Assembly: GCA_022340585.1 (NCBI GenBank)
Contig: JAJDNS010000061.1
Coordinates: 1 to 64,000, forward strand
Direction: 5' to 3'
Source: Acidobacteriota bacterium
GTDB taxonomy: Bacteria > Acidobacteriota > Vicinamibacteria > Fen-336
Length of the DNA stretch: 64,000 nt
Shown piece after piece: positions 49,458 through 59,423 of this stretch. Position numbers and translations under genes: made by a program. The notes beneath the pieces were generated by a model. It made no database searches. It was not told the DNA's origin and worked only from the letters and a program-made list of their open reading frames with translations. Every line of letters starts with the position of its first letter. The first letter of the stretch is position 1.

Positions 49458-50332
49458 GCCGGCCGGAGGTCGAGGGGCCGCAGCTCCTGGTGATCACCGG
49501 CCTGTCGGGCTCGGGGAAGACCCACGTCTCCCGAGCCCTCGAGGACGTGGGCTGGTCCTGCGTGGACAACCTGCCCACGGCGATGGTGCCCGCGTTCGCG
49601 GAGCACATCGAGCGCTCGCCCGAGCTGCGTCGCTCGGCGCTCGTCGTCGACGTGAGGGAGCGGGGGTTCCCGGACGCCTTTCCGCCCGTGTACCGTGACC
49701 TGAAGCCGGACTCCCTGACCACCAGCCTGCTCTTTCTCGAAGCCGACGACCGAACGCTGGTGCGCCGCTTCAGCGAGACCCGCCGTCCCCACCCCTTCTC
49801 CGGAGGAGACGCAGCAATCGAGGGAATTCGCGCCGAGCGCGAGGCCCTGCGGCCCATCCGGAAGATGGCGGACCTGATCCTCGACACGTCGCGGTTGACG
49901 GTGCATCAGCTGCGCGACTACGTGCGGGAGCGCTACGACGTCCGGGTCGCGGGCAACCAGATGGTGGTGTCGGTCCTGTCGTTCGGGTTCAAGTACGGTG
50001 TGCCCGCCGAGGCCGACATGGTCTTCGACGCCCGCTTCCTCCCCAACCCGAACTTCGTGCCGCGCCTCAAGCGGCTGACCGGGGGGGACGCCCGGGTGGT
50101 GCGCTATCTGAACGCTCAACCCGACACCGGGACCTTTCTCCGCCGGATCCTGTCCCTGGTGCGCTTCGTGCTGCCTCGTCACGAGGCGGAGGGGCGTACC
50201 TACGTGACCATCGCGGTGGGGTGCACCGGAGGACGCCACCGGTCGGTGATGCTCGCCAACGAGGTGGGGGCGGCGGTCGAGAAGAAGGGATACGTGGTGC
50301 GGGTGTACCACCGGGACGTGAAGGAGGGGTGA
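49454..50332 (+). CDS. rapZ: RapZ/YvcJ-type nucleotide-binding protein
   Basis: This 292-residue protein has Walker A G-L-S-G-S-G-K-T at about 16-23 and V-D-N-L-P at about 38-42. The C-terminal block is G-x-x-Y-V-T-I-A-V-G-C-T-G-G-R-H-R-S-V near 252-270. Family members bind RNA, nucleotides and amino sugars, with roles ranging from GlmZ decay to other controls. It follows hprK by overlapping ATGA and precedes EIIA, the same order as in other HprK systems. Its exact role here is unknown. Confidence 0.93.
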   Translation: MSRPEVEGPQLLVITGLSGSGKTHVSRALEDVGWSCVDNLPTAMVPAFAEHIERSPELRRSALVVDVRERGFPDAFPPVYRDLKPDSLTTSLLFLEADDRTLVRRFSETRRPHPFSGGDAAIEGIRAEREALRPIRKMADLILDTSRLTVHQLRDYVRERYDVRVAGNQMVVSVLSFGFKYGVPAEADMVFDARFLPNPNFVPRLKRLTGGDARVVRYLNAQPDTGTFLRRILSLVRFVLPRHEAEGRTYVTIAVGCTGGRHRSVMLANEVGAAVEKKGYVVRVYHRDVKEG

Positions 50333-50336
50333 GAGG

Positions 50337-50735
50337 ATGATCGGCATCGTCGTGGTGACGCACGGCCGGGTCGCCGAGGAGCTGGTCAACGCCGCCCGCA
50401 CCATCGTGGGAGAGATCCCGGCCATCGTCGCGGTCTCGATCGGCTGGGGGGACGACCCCGCCGCCGCCAACGCGGCCATCGAGAAGGGACTCGAGGACGT
50501 GGGAGCGGGAGAGGCCCTGATCCTCACCGACATGTTCGGGGGCACCCCGACGAACCTGAGCCTGCCCTACCTGTCGGCGGAGGTGGAGATCGTCACCGGG
50601 GTCAACCTGCCCATGCTCATCAAGGCGAGCGGTCTGCGGGAGGGGGTGCTGCCCCACGTGGCGCGCCAGATCCGGGACCAGGGCAAGGACGCGATCTACG
50701 TGGCGAGCGAGATCCTGGAGGATCGGGCGCGGTGA
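50337..50735 (+). CDS. PTS mannose-family EIIA component
   Basis: This 132-residue single-domain EIIA-Man has phospho-acceptor H9 in V-V-T-H-G-R-V-A. The core has D-M-F-G-G-T-P-T-N near 64-72. It lacks any attached EIIB. No EIIB, EIIC or EIID gene is present, so it probably serves a regulatory phosphorelay. It starts four bases after the rapZ stop with GGGTGAGAGG nearby as a binding site, and overlaps ptsH. Confidence 0.9.
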   Translation: MIGIVVVTHGRVAEELVNAARTIVGEIPAIVAVSIGWGDDPAAANAAIEKGLEDVGAGEALILTDMFGGTPTNLSLPYLSAEVEIVTGVNLPMLIKASGLREGVLPHVARQIRDQGKDAIYVASEILEDRAR

Positions 50736-51001
50736 CCCGACGAACGGTGAAGATCCAGAACCGCCTGGGGCTGCACGCGCGAGCCGCCGCGCGCTTCGTG
50801 CACACCGCCGCGCGGTACCAGGCCCGGGTGACCGCGGGCCGGGACGGACGGGTGATGGACGGCAAGTCCATCCTCGGGATCCTCCTGCTCGGGGCGTCCC
50901 GGGGAACGACCATCGAGATCACCGCGGACGGTGAGGACGAGGTCGAGGCGGTCGAGGCCCTCGTCGCCCTCGTCGAGGGCAACTTCGGAGAGGTCGAGTG
51001 A
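50732..51001 (+). CDS. ptsH: Phosphocarrier protein HPr
   Basis: This 89-residue protein has both phosphorylation sites: H15 in G-L-H-A-R and S46 in G-K-S-I-L-G-I. S46 is the HprK target, which agrees with hprK upstream. The sequence keeps the usual S-I-L-G-I-L-L-L helix. The GTG overlaps the EIIA stop, and its own stop overlaps ptsI. Confidence 0.95.
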   Translation: MTRRTVKIQNRLGLHARAAARFVHTAARYQARVTAGRDGRVMDGKSILGILLLGASRGTTIEITADGEDEVEAVEALVALVEGNFGEVE

Positions 51002-52743
51002 GCAGGCTCCAGGGAACCGCGGTGTCGCCGGGCATCGCGGTGGGACGGGCACTGGTCGTGGAGCGGGATGCCGCGCCGGTCTTCCGCCTCTCCCTCGAGC
51101 CGGGGGCGGTCGCCGGCGAGGTGGCCCGGCTGGAGACCGCCCTCGAAGGGTCGCGGGAGCAGCTCCGGGCGGTGAAGGACCGGCTCTCCCGCGAGGTTGG
51201 GACGCCGCACGCCTACATCTTCGACGCCCACCTGCTCATGCTCGACGACCCTCTCCTGCGCGCGCGGGCGGTGGAGGTGGTCGAGACCGAGCGGGTGAAC
51301 GCGGAGTGGGCCCTCCGGACGGTGTCGGAGGAGCTGCACGATCTGTTCGACCAGTTCTCGGACGAGTACCTCCGGGAGCGGAGCACCGACCTCGACGACG
51401 TCATCGGACGCGTCCAGCTGAACCTGCGGGGCTCGCCGGATGCGCCGTCGCTGGAGCGCCTGCCGGGTCCGGTCATCCTGGTGGCCAGTGACCTCGCCCC
51501 CTCCGAGGCGGCCGAGCTGGACTGGGAGAAGGTCCTGGCGGTGGCGACGGACGTGGGCTCCTCGACCTATCACACCGCGATCATCGCCCGCTCCCTGGGC
51601 ATCCCGGCAGTGGTGGGGCTGAAGGACGCCACCCGGCGCACGCCCTCCGGGAGCCTGGTGGTTGTGGACGGTACCCACGGCGAGGTCGTCGTGGACCCAT
51701 CAGAGTCCACGCTCGAGGAGCTCCGCGTCGCCCAGGAGGAGTACCGCCTCGAGGACGAGCGCCTGCGCACGACCCGCGAGCTTCCGGCCCGCACCGACGA
51801 CGGGGTGGAGGTCCGACTCGAGGCGAACGTCGAGTTCCTCGAGGAGGCGGCCACGGGCCGGCTGTACGGCGCCCAGGGCATCGGGCTCTTCCGCTCCGAG
51901 TACCTCCTGGGGCGCGGGCTGCCCTGGCCCACCGAGGAGCAGCAGCTCGACGTCTACCGACGGCTCATGGAGCAGATGCACCCCCACCCGGTCACCGTCC
52001 GCACCTGGGACATCGGCCTCGAGGCCCTGGGCTCGAGGGGCCCCTCCAGCCCCAATCCGGCCCTGGGCGAGCGCGCCTTGCGCCTGCTCCGACGGTCGCC
52101 GGAACCCTTCCGGGTTCAGCTCCGGGCACTCCTGCGCGCCGGGGAGCACGGGCCGGTGCGGATCATGTTCCCCTTCGTCGGGGGGGTCGGCGACCTGCAT
52201 CTCGCCCTCGCCCTCCTCGAGGAGGCGCGGGAAGAGCTCCGTCGGGCCGGCGTGCCCTTCCGGGAGGACGTGCCGGTGGGGATCAACCTCGAGGTGCCCA
52301 GCGCCGCGGTCGTGGCCGACCTCCTCGCACCGGAGGTGGACTTCTTCAGCGTCGGGACGAACGACCTCATCCAGTACCTGCTCGCGGTGGACCGGACCGA
52401 CCCCCGGGTCTCCGGCCTGTACGAGCCGCTCCACCCCGCGGTGATGAGGACCCTCGCGCAGATCGCGACGGCGGCGCGGGCCCACGAGCGTCCCCTGTCC
52501 GTCTGCGGTGAGATGGCCGGCCAGCCCCTCGAGGCCGTTCTGCTGGTGGGGCTCGGCTTTCGCGAGCTCTCCATGGCCCCCACCGCGATTCCCCGGGTCA
52601 AGGAGGCGGTGCGGGCGGTCCGCGAGGTCGACGCCCGGCGGCTCGCGGAGCACTGTCTCTCGCTGCGCACCTGCGACGACATCGTCCGGTTCGTGCGCCA
52701 GGAGCTCCCGGAGGCCGCGGCGAGCTCGAGGGAGCCGGCCTAG
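50998..52743 (+). CDS. ptsI: PTS enzyme I, with some motif changes
   Basis: This 581-residue PEP-dependent kinase phosphorylates HPr H15. The active-site H192 is in G-S-S-T-Y-H-T-A-I, where the usual is G-G-x-T-S-H-x-A-I. The PEP domain keeps V-R-T-W-D-I-G, I-M-F-P-F, V-G-T-N-D-L and C-G-E-M-A. The usual D-I-G-G-D-K is changed to D-I-G-L-E-A, and G-W-R to G-E-R. The protein may still work, with altered kinetics. Its stop interlocks with the stop of the opposite E1 gene as CTAG. Confidence 0.88.
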   Translation: MSRLQGTAVSPGIAVGRALVVERDAAPVFRLSLEPGAVAGEVARLETALEGSREQLRAVKDRLSREVGTPHAYIFDAHLLMLDDPLLRARAVEVVETERVNAEWALRTVSEELHDLFDQFSDEYLRERSTDLDDVIGRVQLNLRGSPDAPSLERLPGPVILVASDLAPSEAAELDWEKVLAVATDVGSSTYHTAIIARSLGIPAVVGLKDATRRTPSGSLVVVDGTHGEVVVDPSESTLEELRVAQEEYRLEDERLRTTRELPARTDDGVEVRLEANVEFLEEAATGRLYGAQGIGLFRSEYLLGRGLPWPTEEQQLDVYRRLMEQMHPHPVTVRTWDIGLEALGSRGPSSPNPALGERALRLLRRSPEPFRVQLRALLRAGEHGPVRIMFPFVGGVGDLHLALALLEEAREELRRAGVPFREDVPVGINLEVPSAAVVADLLAPEVDFFSVGTNDLIQYLLAVDRTDPRVSGLYEPLHPAVMRTLAQIATAARAHERPLSVCGEMAGQPLEAVLLVGLGFRELSMAPTAIPRVKEAVRAVREVDARRLAEHCLSLRTCDDIVRFVRQELPEAAASSREPA

Positions 52744-54848
52744 TACCGCGCCAGGTCCCGGATGGCCCTGGCGAGGTCGCCGACCTGGGGCAGGATCGCT
52801 TCCTCCAGGACCGGGTGGTAGCCCACGAAGGTGTCGAGGGCAGCCACCCGTCTGACCGGCGCGTCGAGGTACTCGAACAGCTCCTCCCCGATCCGCGCGG
52901 CGATCTCCGCACCGTAGCCCCAGGACCGGGCGTCCTCGTGTGCCACCACGACCTTGCCCGTCTTCCGAACGCTGGCGGCGATGGCCTCCCAGTCGTAGGG
53001 GCTCAGGGTGCGCAGATCCAGGATCTCGACGTCGATTCCGTCGACAGCCGCCTGCTTCGCGGCCACCTGGGAGCGGTGGACGAGGGCGCCGTACGTGACG
53101 AGGGTCAGGTCCCGGCCTTCTCGGACGCGTGCGGCCCGGCCGAAGGGGATCATGTGGTCGGGACCCGGGTAGGCGCCCTTGTTGTGGACCTGCCGGTAGA
53201 GGTGCTTGTGCTCCAGGAAGAGGACGGGGTCCTCGCAGCGGATCGCGGTGCGGAGGAGTCCGTTGGCGTCCTGGGCGTTCGAGGGGATCACGACCCGAAG
53301 ACCCGGGGTGTGGGTGAAGAGGACCTCGCCGCACTGGCTGTGGTAGACCCCTCCGCCCTGGAGATAGCCACCGTAGGTCACGCGGACGACCACCGGACAG
53401 GAGAAGGCGCCGTTCGAGCGCCAGCGGACGAGGGCCAGCTCGTTGCGGATCTGCATGAACGCAGGCCAGATGTAGTCGAAGAACTGGACCTCGACCACCG
53501 GCTTGAGGCCACGCACCGCCATCCCGATCCCGCGGCCGACGATGGCCGCCTCGGCCAGCGGGGTGTTGTAGACGCGCCGGGAGCCGTGGCGGCGCTGGAG
53601 GCCGTGAGTGACCTTGAAGACCCCGCCCTTGCCCTTGACCTCGTCCAGGCTGGCCTCGCGGGAGCAGTCGGCCACGTCCTCACCGAGGACGACGACCCGC
53701 GGGTCGCGGGTCATCTCGTCGTGGAGGCACGCGTTGAGCAGGTCCACCGTCGTCTTGGGAGGCCCGTCGAGGGCGGGCTCGCTCGCGAAGGCGGCCGAGC
53801 ACGGGTCCACGGTCTCGGAGTAGACGTGGCGGGTCACGCTCGCAGGGTCCGGAGCGGGGGCCGCGAGGGCGGCGTCGGTCGCCGCCGCCACCTCCCGGTC
53901 GACGGCCTCGCGCAGGCCGGCCAGCTCTCCCTCGGTGGCGAAGCCCTCGGTCTGGAGCAGCTGGGGAAAGGTGGTGAGAGGATCGCGCCGGGCGTCGGCC
54001 TCGCGCTCCGAGGCCGGCCGGTACTGGGCCTCGTTGTCGGAGAGGGAATGGGAGTAGGGTCGGATCACCTTCGCGTGGACCAGGGCGGGCCCTTGCCGCG
54101 ACCGGCACCAGGCCGCCGCCTCGCTCAGGACGCCGAGGCTGGCCACCGGGTCACACCCGTCGACCTCCCGCACCAGGAGGTTCGGGAACGAGCGGAGGAG
54201 TCTCGAGATGCTCCCGCCCGGCGTCTGGACCTCCACCGGAACGGAGATGGCGTAGCCGTTGTCCTGGATCAGGTACAGGACGGGGAGGCGCAGGTTCGTG
54301 GAGGCGCTGATGCTCTCCCAGAACTCACCCTCGGAGGTCGTTCCCTCTCCCGCCGAGCAGAGGACCACCTCGTCGGTGGCGAAGGCCGGGGGGGGAGCCT
54401 CGGGGACGAGCCCGGCGGCGAGGTGACGCCCCCCTTCGGCACACCCCACGGCCTGGACGAACTGCGTTCCGGTGGGTGACGACGTCGTGATCACGTGGCG
54501 GCCGGGATGCCCCCAGTGCGAGGGCATCTGCCGCCCCCCCGAGCTCGGGTCGTCCTTCGAGCCCACCGCCCCGAGCAGCATCTCGAAGGGGGTCATCCCC
54601 AGCTGGAGGAGGAGAGCGCGGTCGCGGTAGTAGGGGCAGAACCAGTCGTGGGCGGGCCGGAGGACCATCCCCGCCGCTACCTGGACGGCCTCGTGACCGG
54701 CGCCGCTGATCTGGAAGAAGGCGCGGTTCTGACGCTTGAGCTGGATCTCCTTGTCGTCGATCCGCCGGGAGAGGTACATCGTTCGGTAGATCGAGAGCAG
54801 CGTCTCGCGGTTGAGACGGAGCCGACGCTCGACCGACGGTGATGCCAA
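52740..54848 (-). CDS. Fused 2-oxo acid dehydrogenase E1 (alpha and beta in one chain)
   Basis: The 702-residue product runs N-terminal E1-alpha (about 1-345) into E1-beta (about 370-702). The TPP motif in the alpha part is [10 protein letters not shown] then N, with E in place of the common D. The phosphorylation-loop-like Y-S-H-S-L-S-D-N is present. The beta part has [13 protein letters not shown] and P-x-D-A-x-G-L-type blocks. The family makes acyl-CoA from pyruvate or branched-chain 2-oxo acids with E2 and E3, neither nearby. TTG at 54848 is chosen because TAAAAT lies upstream and the length fits; ATG at 54920 is the other option. Confidence 0.85.
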   Translation of the reverse strand: MASPSVERRLRLNRETLLSIYRTMYLSRRIDDKEIQLKRQNRAFFQISGAGHEAVQVAAGMVLRPAHDWFCPYYRDRALLLQLGMTPFEMLLGAVGSKDDPSSGGRQMPSHWGHPGRHVITTSSPTGTQFVQAVGCAEGGRHLAAGLVPEAPPPAFATDEVVLCSAGEGTTSEGEFWESISASTNLRLPVLYLIQDNGYAISVPVEVQTPGGSISRLLRSFPNLLVREVDGCDPVASLGVLSEAAAWCRSRQGPALVHAKVIRPYSHSLSDNEAQYRPASEREADARRDPLTTFPQLLQTEGFATEGELAGLREAVDREVAAATDAALAAPAPDPASVTRHVYSETVDPCSAAFASEPALDGPPKTTVDLLNACLHDEMTRDPRVVVLGEDVADCSREASLDEVKGKGGVFKVTHGLQRRHGSRRVYNTPLAEAAIVGRGIGMAVRGLKPVVEVQFFDYIWPAFMQIRNELALVRWRSNGAFSCPVVVRVTYGGYLQGGGVYHSQCGEVLFTHTPGLRVVIPSNAQDANGLLRTAIRCEDPVLFLEHKHLYRQVHNKGAYPGPDHMIPFGRAARVREGRDLTLVTYGALVHRSQVAAKQAAVDGIDVEILDLRTLSPYDWEAIAASVRKTGKVVVAHEDARSWGYGAEIAARIGEELFEYLDAPVRRVAALDTFVGYHPVLEEAILPQVGDLARAIRDLARY

Positions 54849-55086
54849 ACTCTCTCCTCGGGAACACTCCGCCCCGGGACCGCGGCGGGCGGGACAATTG
54901 GGCCATTTTACTCCAGCCACCCGAATGGGGCCAGGCTCTCGCGGTGTGATCTCCTCCGTCGGGGCGGTGATCGCGCCGCCTTCCGTCCCCCGTTCCGGTG
55001 CTCTTTCCGCCCTATCCCCCCGGTCCTCTCTCTCTCCCTCCAGGCCGCGCGGGACGGCGGCGCCCCTCGTGCACCCCCTCCCCGAC

Positions 55087-56301
55087 TCAGGGCCTCAGCA
55101 GGGCCCAGAGGAAGCGGGGGCCGAAGGCGGTCCGGGCAGGGACGAAGTCGCCGGCGATGCCGACCAGCCGGTCGGCGAGGTCAGGACGCCGCTCCAGGCG
55201 CCGGGCCAGGAGGTTTGCCGCGTCGGGCCAGCCCACCGCGACCTGCAGGAGGCGGTTGAAGCGGAACTTGTCGCGGGTGGCGGCGCGCCGGGCACTCTCG
55301 TAGCCTCCCAGGCGCTCGGGGAGGGCGCGGTCTCGGGCGTCCAGGGCCTGGGAGATGGCCCGGGCGGCGATCTCGGCCGTTCGCAGGGCGAGGGTGATGC
55401 CTTCTCCGGTGAAGGGATCGTAGAAGCCGGCGGCGTCGCCGACGAGAAGGGCTCCGGGGGCGGCGACCGCCCGCGCTTCCACCGCCAGGGGCCCAACGGC
55501 CCGCGGGGTCTCGACGAGGCGGCCTCGCTCCAGGCGCTCCCAGAGGCGGGGCCAGCGGTGCCGCAGGGCGTCGCGGTAGAAGCCCTCGAGGTTTCCCCCC
55601 GCGGACGCCATCTCGCGCTGGTGGAGGACGAAGGCCACGTTGGCGAGGGTGGCGGACAGCGGGGCGACCCCGCAGTAGCCCCCGCCGCCGACGTGCATCT
55701 CGCCGTGGTCCCCCAGGCCCTCGACGCCCTCCCAGTACCCCCGGACCGCGAAGCGGCGCAGGCGGTGATGAAGCCGCCCGAGGTGGAGGCGCGCGGCGAC
55801 GACGCTGTGGCGCCCATCTGCCCCGACGACGAGGCGCGCGGTCCACCGGCGGCAGGAGCCGTCCCGGCCCTCCGCCTCGACCCCCTCGACGCCCTCGGCT
55901 CGCCGCAGCAGCCCGGTCACCCGGGTCCCCTCGTGGACCTCGGCGCCCTCCGCGCGGGCCTGGGCGAGCAGCGCCGTGTCGAGGTCCCGGCGCCGGGCGG
56001 CAAAGCCGCGCCGATCCCGGGAGTAGCGTCCCTGGAAGCTCGTCCCATCGGGCGAGGTCAGCTGCATCCCGCCGAGGGGGTGGGGGTGGAGCTGGCCCAC
56101 CCGCTCCGCCGCGCCCATGGCCTCGAGAAGGGGCCAGGCTTGCGGCGACGCCGCCTCTCCACAGACCTTGTCCCGAGGAAAGCGAGCGGCGTCGAAGAGG
56201 ACCACGTCGTGTCCGCGCTGGCACAGGAAGCAGGCGAGGGCCGAGCCCGCGGGACCTCCCCCGACGATGGCCACGTCGCGTCTCCCCGAGCCCGTTTCCA
56301 C
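55087..56301 (-). CDS. FAD-dependent oxidoreductase, geranylgeranyl-reductase-like
   Basis: The 404-residue product has the FAD dinucleotide motif G-G-G-P-A-G-S at about 14-20. D-K-V-C-G-E is at about 44-49. [16 protein letters not shown] (about 278-293) is the second FAD motif of the GGR/monooxygenase class. The GTG at 56301 follows the methyltransferase stop by two bases. It is the last gene of the type III PKS cluster, where such oxidoreductases hydroxylate or reduce the polyketide. The substrate is inferred. Confidence 0.87.
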   Translation of the reverse strand: METGSGRRDVAIVGGGPAGSALACFLCQRGHDVVLFDAARFPRDKVCGEAASPQAWPLLEAMGAAERVGQLHPHPLGGMQLTSPDGTSFQGRYSRDRRGFAARRRDLDTALLAQARAEGAEVHEGTRVTGLLRRAEGVEGVEAEGRDGSCRRWTARLVVGADGRHSVVAARLHLGRLHHRLRRFAVRGYWEGVEGLGDHGEMHVGGGGYCGVAPLSATLANVAFVLHQREMASAGGNLEGFYRDALRHRWPRLWERLERGRLVETPRAVGPLAVEARAVAAPGALLVGDAAGFYDPFTGEGITLALRTAEIAARAISQALDARDRALPERLGGYESARRAATRDKFRFNRLLQVAVGWPDAANLLARRLERRPDLADRLVGIAGDFVPARTAFGPRFLWALLRP

Positions 56302-56303
56302 GG

Positions 56304-56987
56304 TCAGGACCTCTCGGGGCGGCTGGCGACGGCCAGAAGGCGATACGGGAAGCAGCGTTGGAGCCGGACGTGGGAGATCCCGGCCTCCTCGAAGGCGACG
56401 CGGAGCTCCGAGGGACGGAAGCCTCGACGGACGGAGACGAGACCGTCGTTCACGCTCACCGGGCTCCGGAAGAGGAGTGGAAAGACGGCCTCGCCGAAGA
56501 GGTGGGGCACCACGGCGCGGTGGAGGTCGCTCACCACCAGGGCGCGCCGGGCCAGGCGATAGAGGCGCCGCAGGAGCGGGGCCACGTCGTCGAAATGGTG
56601 CAGAAGGAGCGAGGCCGTCACGACGTCGAAGGCGGCCTCGGGGAAGGGGAGGGCCCGCACGTCGGCGACCACCGGGCGCACCTCGGCCGGGACGTCCCGA
56701 AGGTGAGCGAGCTTCAAATCCAGGCCGACGGCGAAGACCGTCGAGGGGAGCCGCCGGAGGAGGAAGGCCGGCTGGTCGCCCGACCCGCAACCGACGTCGA
56801 GCAAGGTCCCCCCGGTCTCGAGGTACGGTTGGACCGCGGCCAGGAGACGGTGTCGAGCCCCGAGCCAGCGATTGACGAGACGCAGGTCCGCCAGGTTCCG
56901 GGGAATCTCCGTGTCGGGCACTCCGGCGTCGAGGAGCTCGGGCTCGGTGGACCGCCGCCGCAGGTCGGGAAGGCGGGGCAGTCTCAA
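56304..56987 (-). CDS. SAM-dependent methyltransferase of the type III PKS cluster
   Basis: This 227-residue protein has motif I L-L-D-V-G-C-G-S-G at about 60-68 and the acidic strand G-L-D-L-K at about 84-88. A-F-D-V-V-T-A-S-L-L-L-H-H-F follows at about 115-128. It has a helical lid near the C-terminus. It should methylate the polyketide or a related phenol. The TTG overlaps the PKS stop (TTGA, 56987-56984), a tight coupling that supports shared function. The FAD enzyme follows after two bases. Confidence 0.85.
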   Translation of the reverse strand: MRLPRLPDLRRRSTEPELLDAGVPDTEIPRNLADLRLVNRWLGARHRLLAAVQPYLETGGTLLDVGCGSGDQPAFLLRRLPSTVFAVGLDLKLAHLRDVPAEVRPVVADVRALPFPEAAFDVVTASLLLHHFDDVAPLLRRLYRLARRALVVSDLHRAVVPHLFGEAVFPLLFRSPVSVNDGLVSVRRGFRPSELRVAFEEAGISHVRLQRCFPYRLLAVASRPERS

Positions 56988-58051
56988 AGGAACTCGAGCA
57001 GCGCCAGCTCGGCGGCGAACCCCGGGCCGAACGCCCCGAGCAGGCCACGGGCGCCGGGCTCCGGGCGGTGGCGTCGCAGGATCTCGTCCAGCACGAACAG
57101 CACGGTCACCGAGCTCATGTTGCCGTGCTCGGCCAGCACCGCCTCGGTGGGGGCGAGGTCCTCGGGCCCCAGACCCAGGCTGTCGCTCATCACCTCGACG
57201 ACCTTGCGTCCCCCGGGATGCAGGATCCACCGCTCGATGTCGCTCCGCCCCAGTCCCAGGGGCGCCAGGAAGGCCTCGACGGCGGGCACGATCTCCCGGC
57301 GGACGAAGGGGGCGAGCTCCCGGTCGAGGACGATCTGGAGCCCCTGGTTCCGAAGCTCGAAGCCCATGAGGTGGGTGGTCCCGGGGAAGAAGATGCTGTC
57401 CGCCTCGCCCACGCGGGCGAGGCCCTCTCCGGCCCGCGGGTGGGCGGAGCCGACGAGAACGGCGGCGGCCCCACCGTCGCCGAAGATCGCGGTGGACACG
57501 ATGTTCGTTGCCGAGCGATCCCACCGCTGGAAGGTGAGGCTCGACAGCTCCACGGCGAGGAGGAGGACGACGCGATCGGGGTGGGCCGCGAGGTGATCCC
57601 CGACGCGGGCGAGCCCGACGACCCCGCCGGCGCAACCGGCCTCGGTGATGGGCAGTCGGCCGAGGCGCGGGCCCATGCCGAGGGCGTTGGCCACGTGGGC
57701 GTCGACGGCGGGGATCATGAAGCCCGTGCAGGACACGCTGACGACGAAGTCGACGTCGCTGGGCGCGAGTCCGGCGGCCTCGAGGGTGCGACGAGCGAGG
57801 TCGGTGGCCGCGTCGGTGGCGATCTCACGGAACCGGCGGTTTTGCGTCTCGAAGTCCCCGGGGTGGAAGACCTCCTCGATGGGCACGACGCTGGCGCGCC
57901 GCTTCACTCCGGCGGCGGCGAAGACCGAGAGGAGGCGGCGTGAGGTGGCGGCGGGCTCCTCCTCGAGCCAGTCGCGGACCCACCGCTCCACCACGTCCTG
58001 CTCGTAGCGGTGGGGGGGGAGGTAGCGCTCGAGGGCGAGGAGGGTGGCCAT
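56984..58051 (-). CDS. Type III polyketide synthase (chalcone/stilbene-like)
   Basis: This 355-residue enzyme has the thiolase-fold triad complete: C140 in E-A-G-C-A-G-G, H278 in I-L-H-P-G-G and N311 in H-G-N-M-S-S. The N-terminal region matches bacterial alkylpyrone and alkylresorcinol synthases more than plant enzymes by eye. It condenses an acyl-CoA starter with malonyl-CoA units. ATG at 58051 is used because upstream codons belong to a hairpin region. It leads the three-gene cluster. A 16-base-pair hairpin sits just upstream, between ssb and this gene. Confidence 0.93.
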   Translation of the reverse strand: MATLLALERYLPPHRYEQDVVERWVRDWLEEEPAATSRRLLSVFAAAGVKRRASVVPIEEVFHPGDFETQNRRFREIATDAATDLARRTLEAAGLAPSDVDFVVSVSCTGFMIPAVDAHVANALGMGPRLGRLPITEAGCAGGVVGLARVGDHLAAHPDRVVLLLAVELSSLTFQRWDRSATNIVSTAIFGDGGAAAVLVGSAHPRAGEGLARVGEADSIFFPGTTHLMGFELRNQGLQIVLDRELAPFVRREIVPAVEAFLAPLGLGRSDIERWILHPGGRKVVEVMSDSLGLGPEDLAPTEAVLAEHGNMSSVTVLFVLDEILRRHRPEPGARGLLGAFGPGFAAELALLEFL

Positions 58052-58057
58052 CGGACG

Positions 58058-58094
58058 GCATGGGAATCGCCGCGCGGGGCGGCGATTCCCATGC
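58058..58094. terminator. 16-base-pair hairpin between ssb and the PKS gene
   Basis: Perfect arms (58058-58073 and 58079-58094) and a five-base loop lie six bases upstream of the PKS start and six bases after the ssb stop. It may end the tol-ssb transcript or block PKS translation. Confidence 0.6.
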
Positions 58095-58100
58095 TGCACG

Positions 58101-58547
58101 CTAGAAGGGAACGTCGTCGTCGGTGGCCTGGAAGCCGCCACCGTCATCTTCTTCCTGGCTGGGCGGGCCGTCGGGCCCGGAGGAGCGACCGCCCCCTCCG
58201 TCGCCCCGGCCCCCGAGCATGACGAGGCGCGAGTTCGGGCCACTCACGCGGATGCGGGTGGTGTTGCGCTTGTTCCCGTCCTTGTCCGTCCACTCCTCGT
58301 AGCGGATCTGGCCCTCGATGTACACCGACCGGCCCTTGCTCAGGTAGTCCCGCACCACCTGGGCCGTCTTGCCGAAGACCTCCACCCGGTGCCACTCCGT
58401 CCGCTCCTGCTTCTCCCCCGACTTGCTCGTCCACCTCTCGGAGGTGGCGAGGGAGAAGTTGGCGATCGGCTCGCCGGCCTGGGTGTAGCGGATCTCGGGG
58501 TCGCGGCCGAGGTTGCCGATCAGGATCGCCTTGTTGACGCTCGCCAT
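58101..58547 (-). CDS. ssb: Single-stranded DNA-binding protein
   Basis: This 148-residue protein has an OB fold (about 1-108) with N-K-A-I-L-I-G-N-L-G-R-D-P-E-I-R-Y at 5-21 and W-H-R-V-E-V-F near 52. A Gly-rich linker follows, then the acidic tip D-D-D-V-P-F, which recruits partner proteins. This matches the classic SSB layout. ATG at 58547 follows a GAGAAAGAGG site. It lies 32 bases after cpoB on the same strand. A long hairpin follows its stop. Confidence 0.95.
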   Translation of the reverse strand: MASVNKAILIGNLGRDPEIRYTQAGEPIANFSLATSERWTSKSGEKQERTEWHRVEVFGKTAQVVRDYLSKGRSVYIEGQIRYEEWTDKDGNKRNTTRIRVSGPNSRLVMLGGRGDGGGGRSSGPDGPPSQEEDDGGGFQATDDDVPF

Positions 58548-58579
58548 GCTTCTTCCTCTTTCTCCTTCGGACTCACGGT

Positions 58580-59359
58580 TCAGGGATTGAGCCTCTCCCG
58601 GGCGATGCGTGCGGCGGGGGAGGTGGGGTAGCGGTCGACCACGTAGCGGTACTCCACGAGGGCCTGGCTGCGCCGGCCGAGCCTCTCGAGGGCCATCCCC
58701 TTCTTGACGCGCCCGTCGGGCAGCTTGTCGCTGGAGGGGTGGTCGCGGAAGAGGGTGTTCCAGGCCTCGATGGCCTCGGCGTACTGCTTCTCTCCGTAGA
58801 GGCACTCCCCGATCCAGTACTGGGCGTTGTCGGTGAAGTCGGTGTCCGGGTAGTGGGTCATGTACTCGGTGAAGCCCTGGATCGCGAGGTCGTAGTTGCC
58901 CCGGGCGAAGTCCGCGTAGGCCTGGCTGTAGAGCTCCCGGGGAGCCGGCACTGGCGCGCTGGGCTCGCCGGTGAGGGGATCGACGGCGCCCCCGGCCGGC
59001 GTCGGGCCCAGCGCCGCCCCGGCGGCGACGGGAGCGGCGATGTTGCCGGCGACCCGGAGGGCGTCGAGCTCCTCGCTGACCCGCGAGACCCGGTCTCCCA
59101 GGTCCCTCATGCTGGTGAGGATGGCCTCGTCCTGCTGGTGCCCCTCGTCGAGAGCCCGCTTGAGAAGGGCGTTCTGCTCGGCGATGAGCTCGGTCAGGCG
59201 CCGCAGCTCGGTGAGGTTGTCGGCGGCCTTGCGCTGCATGTCGGCGATCTGACCCTGCAGCGCCGTGACCTGGACCTGCATGCGTTGGCAGTCCTTGTCG
59301 GCCCGGGCGGCGGGGGCGGCGACGGCGAGCAGGGTAGTGAGAAGCGCGATTCGTCTCAT
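58580..59359 (-). CDS. cpoB: Tol-Pal system protein CpoB/YbgF
   Basis: This 259-residue periplasmic protein has a signal peptide (about 1-20) and an N-terminal coiled coil (about 25-100). A Pro/Ala linker and a C-terminal TPR domain (about 135-258) follow, with Y-x-Q-A-Y-A-D-F-A-R-G-N-Y-D-L-A-I at about 143-159. It links PBP1B activity with Tol-Pal energy in known systems. ATG at 59359 is preceded by GGAGGAG. It follows pal in the usual order. Confidence 0.9.
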   Translation of the reverse strand: MRRIALLTTLLAVAAPAARADKDCQRMQVQVTALQGQIADMQRKAADNLTELRRLTELIAEQNALLKRALDEGHQQDEAILTSMRDLGDRVSRVSEELDALRVAGNIAAPVAAGAALGPTPAGGAVDPLTGEPSAPVPAPRELYSQAYADFARGNYDLAIQGFTEYMTHYPDTDFTDNAQYWIGECLYGEKQYAEAIEAWNTLFRDHPSSDKLPDGRVKKGMALERLGRRSQALVEYRYVVDRYPTSPAARIARERLNP

Positions 59360-59423
59360 GAGGATACTCCTCCGGCCAGTGGAGGCTGCGATGATATCAG
59401 ACGGCGCGGGCGCACGAGGGCCG

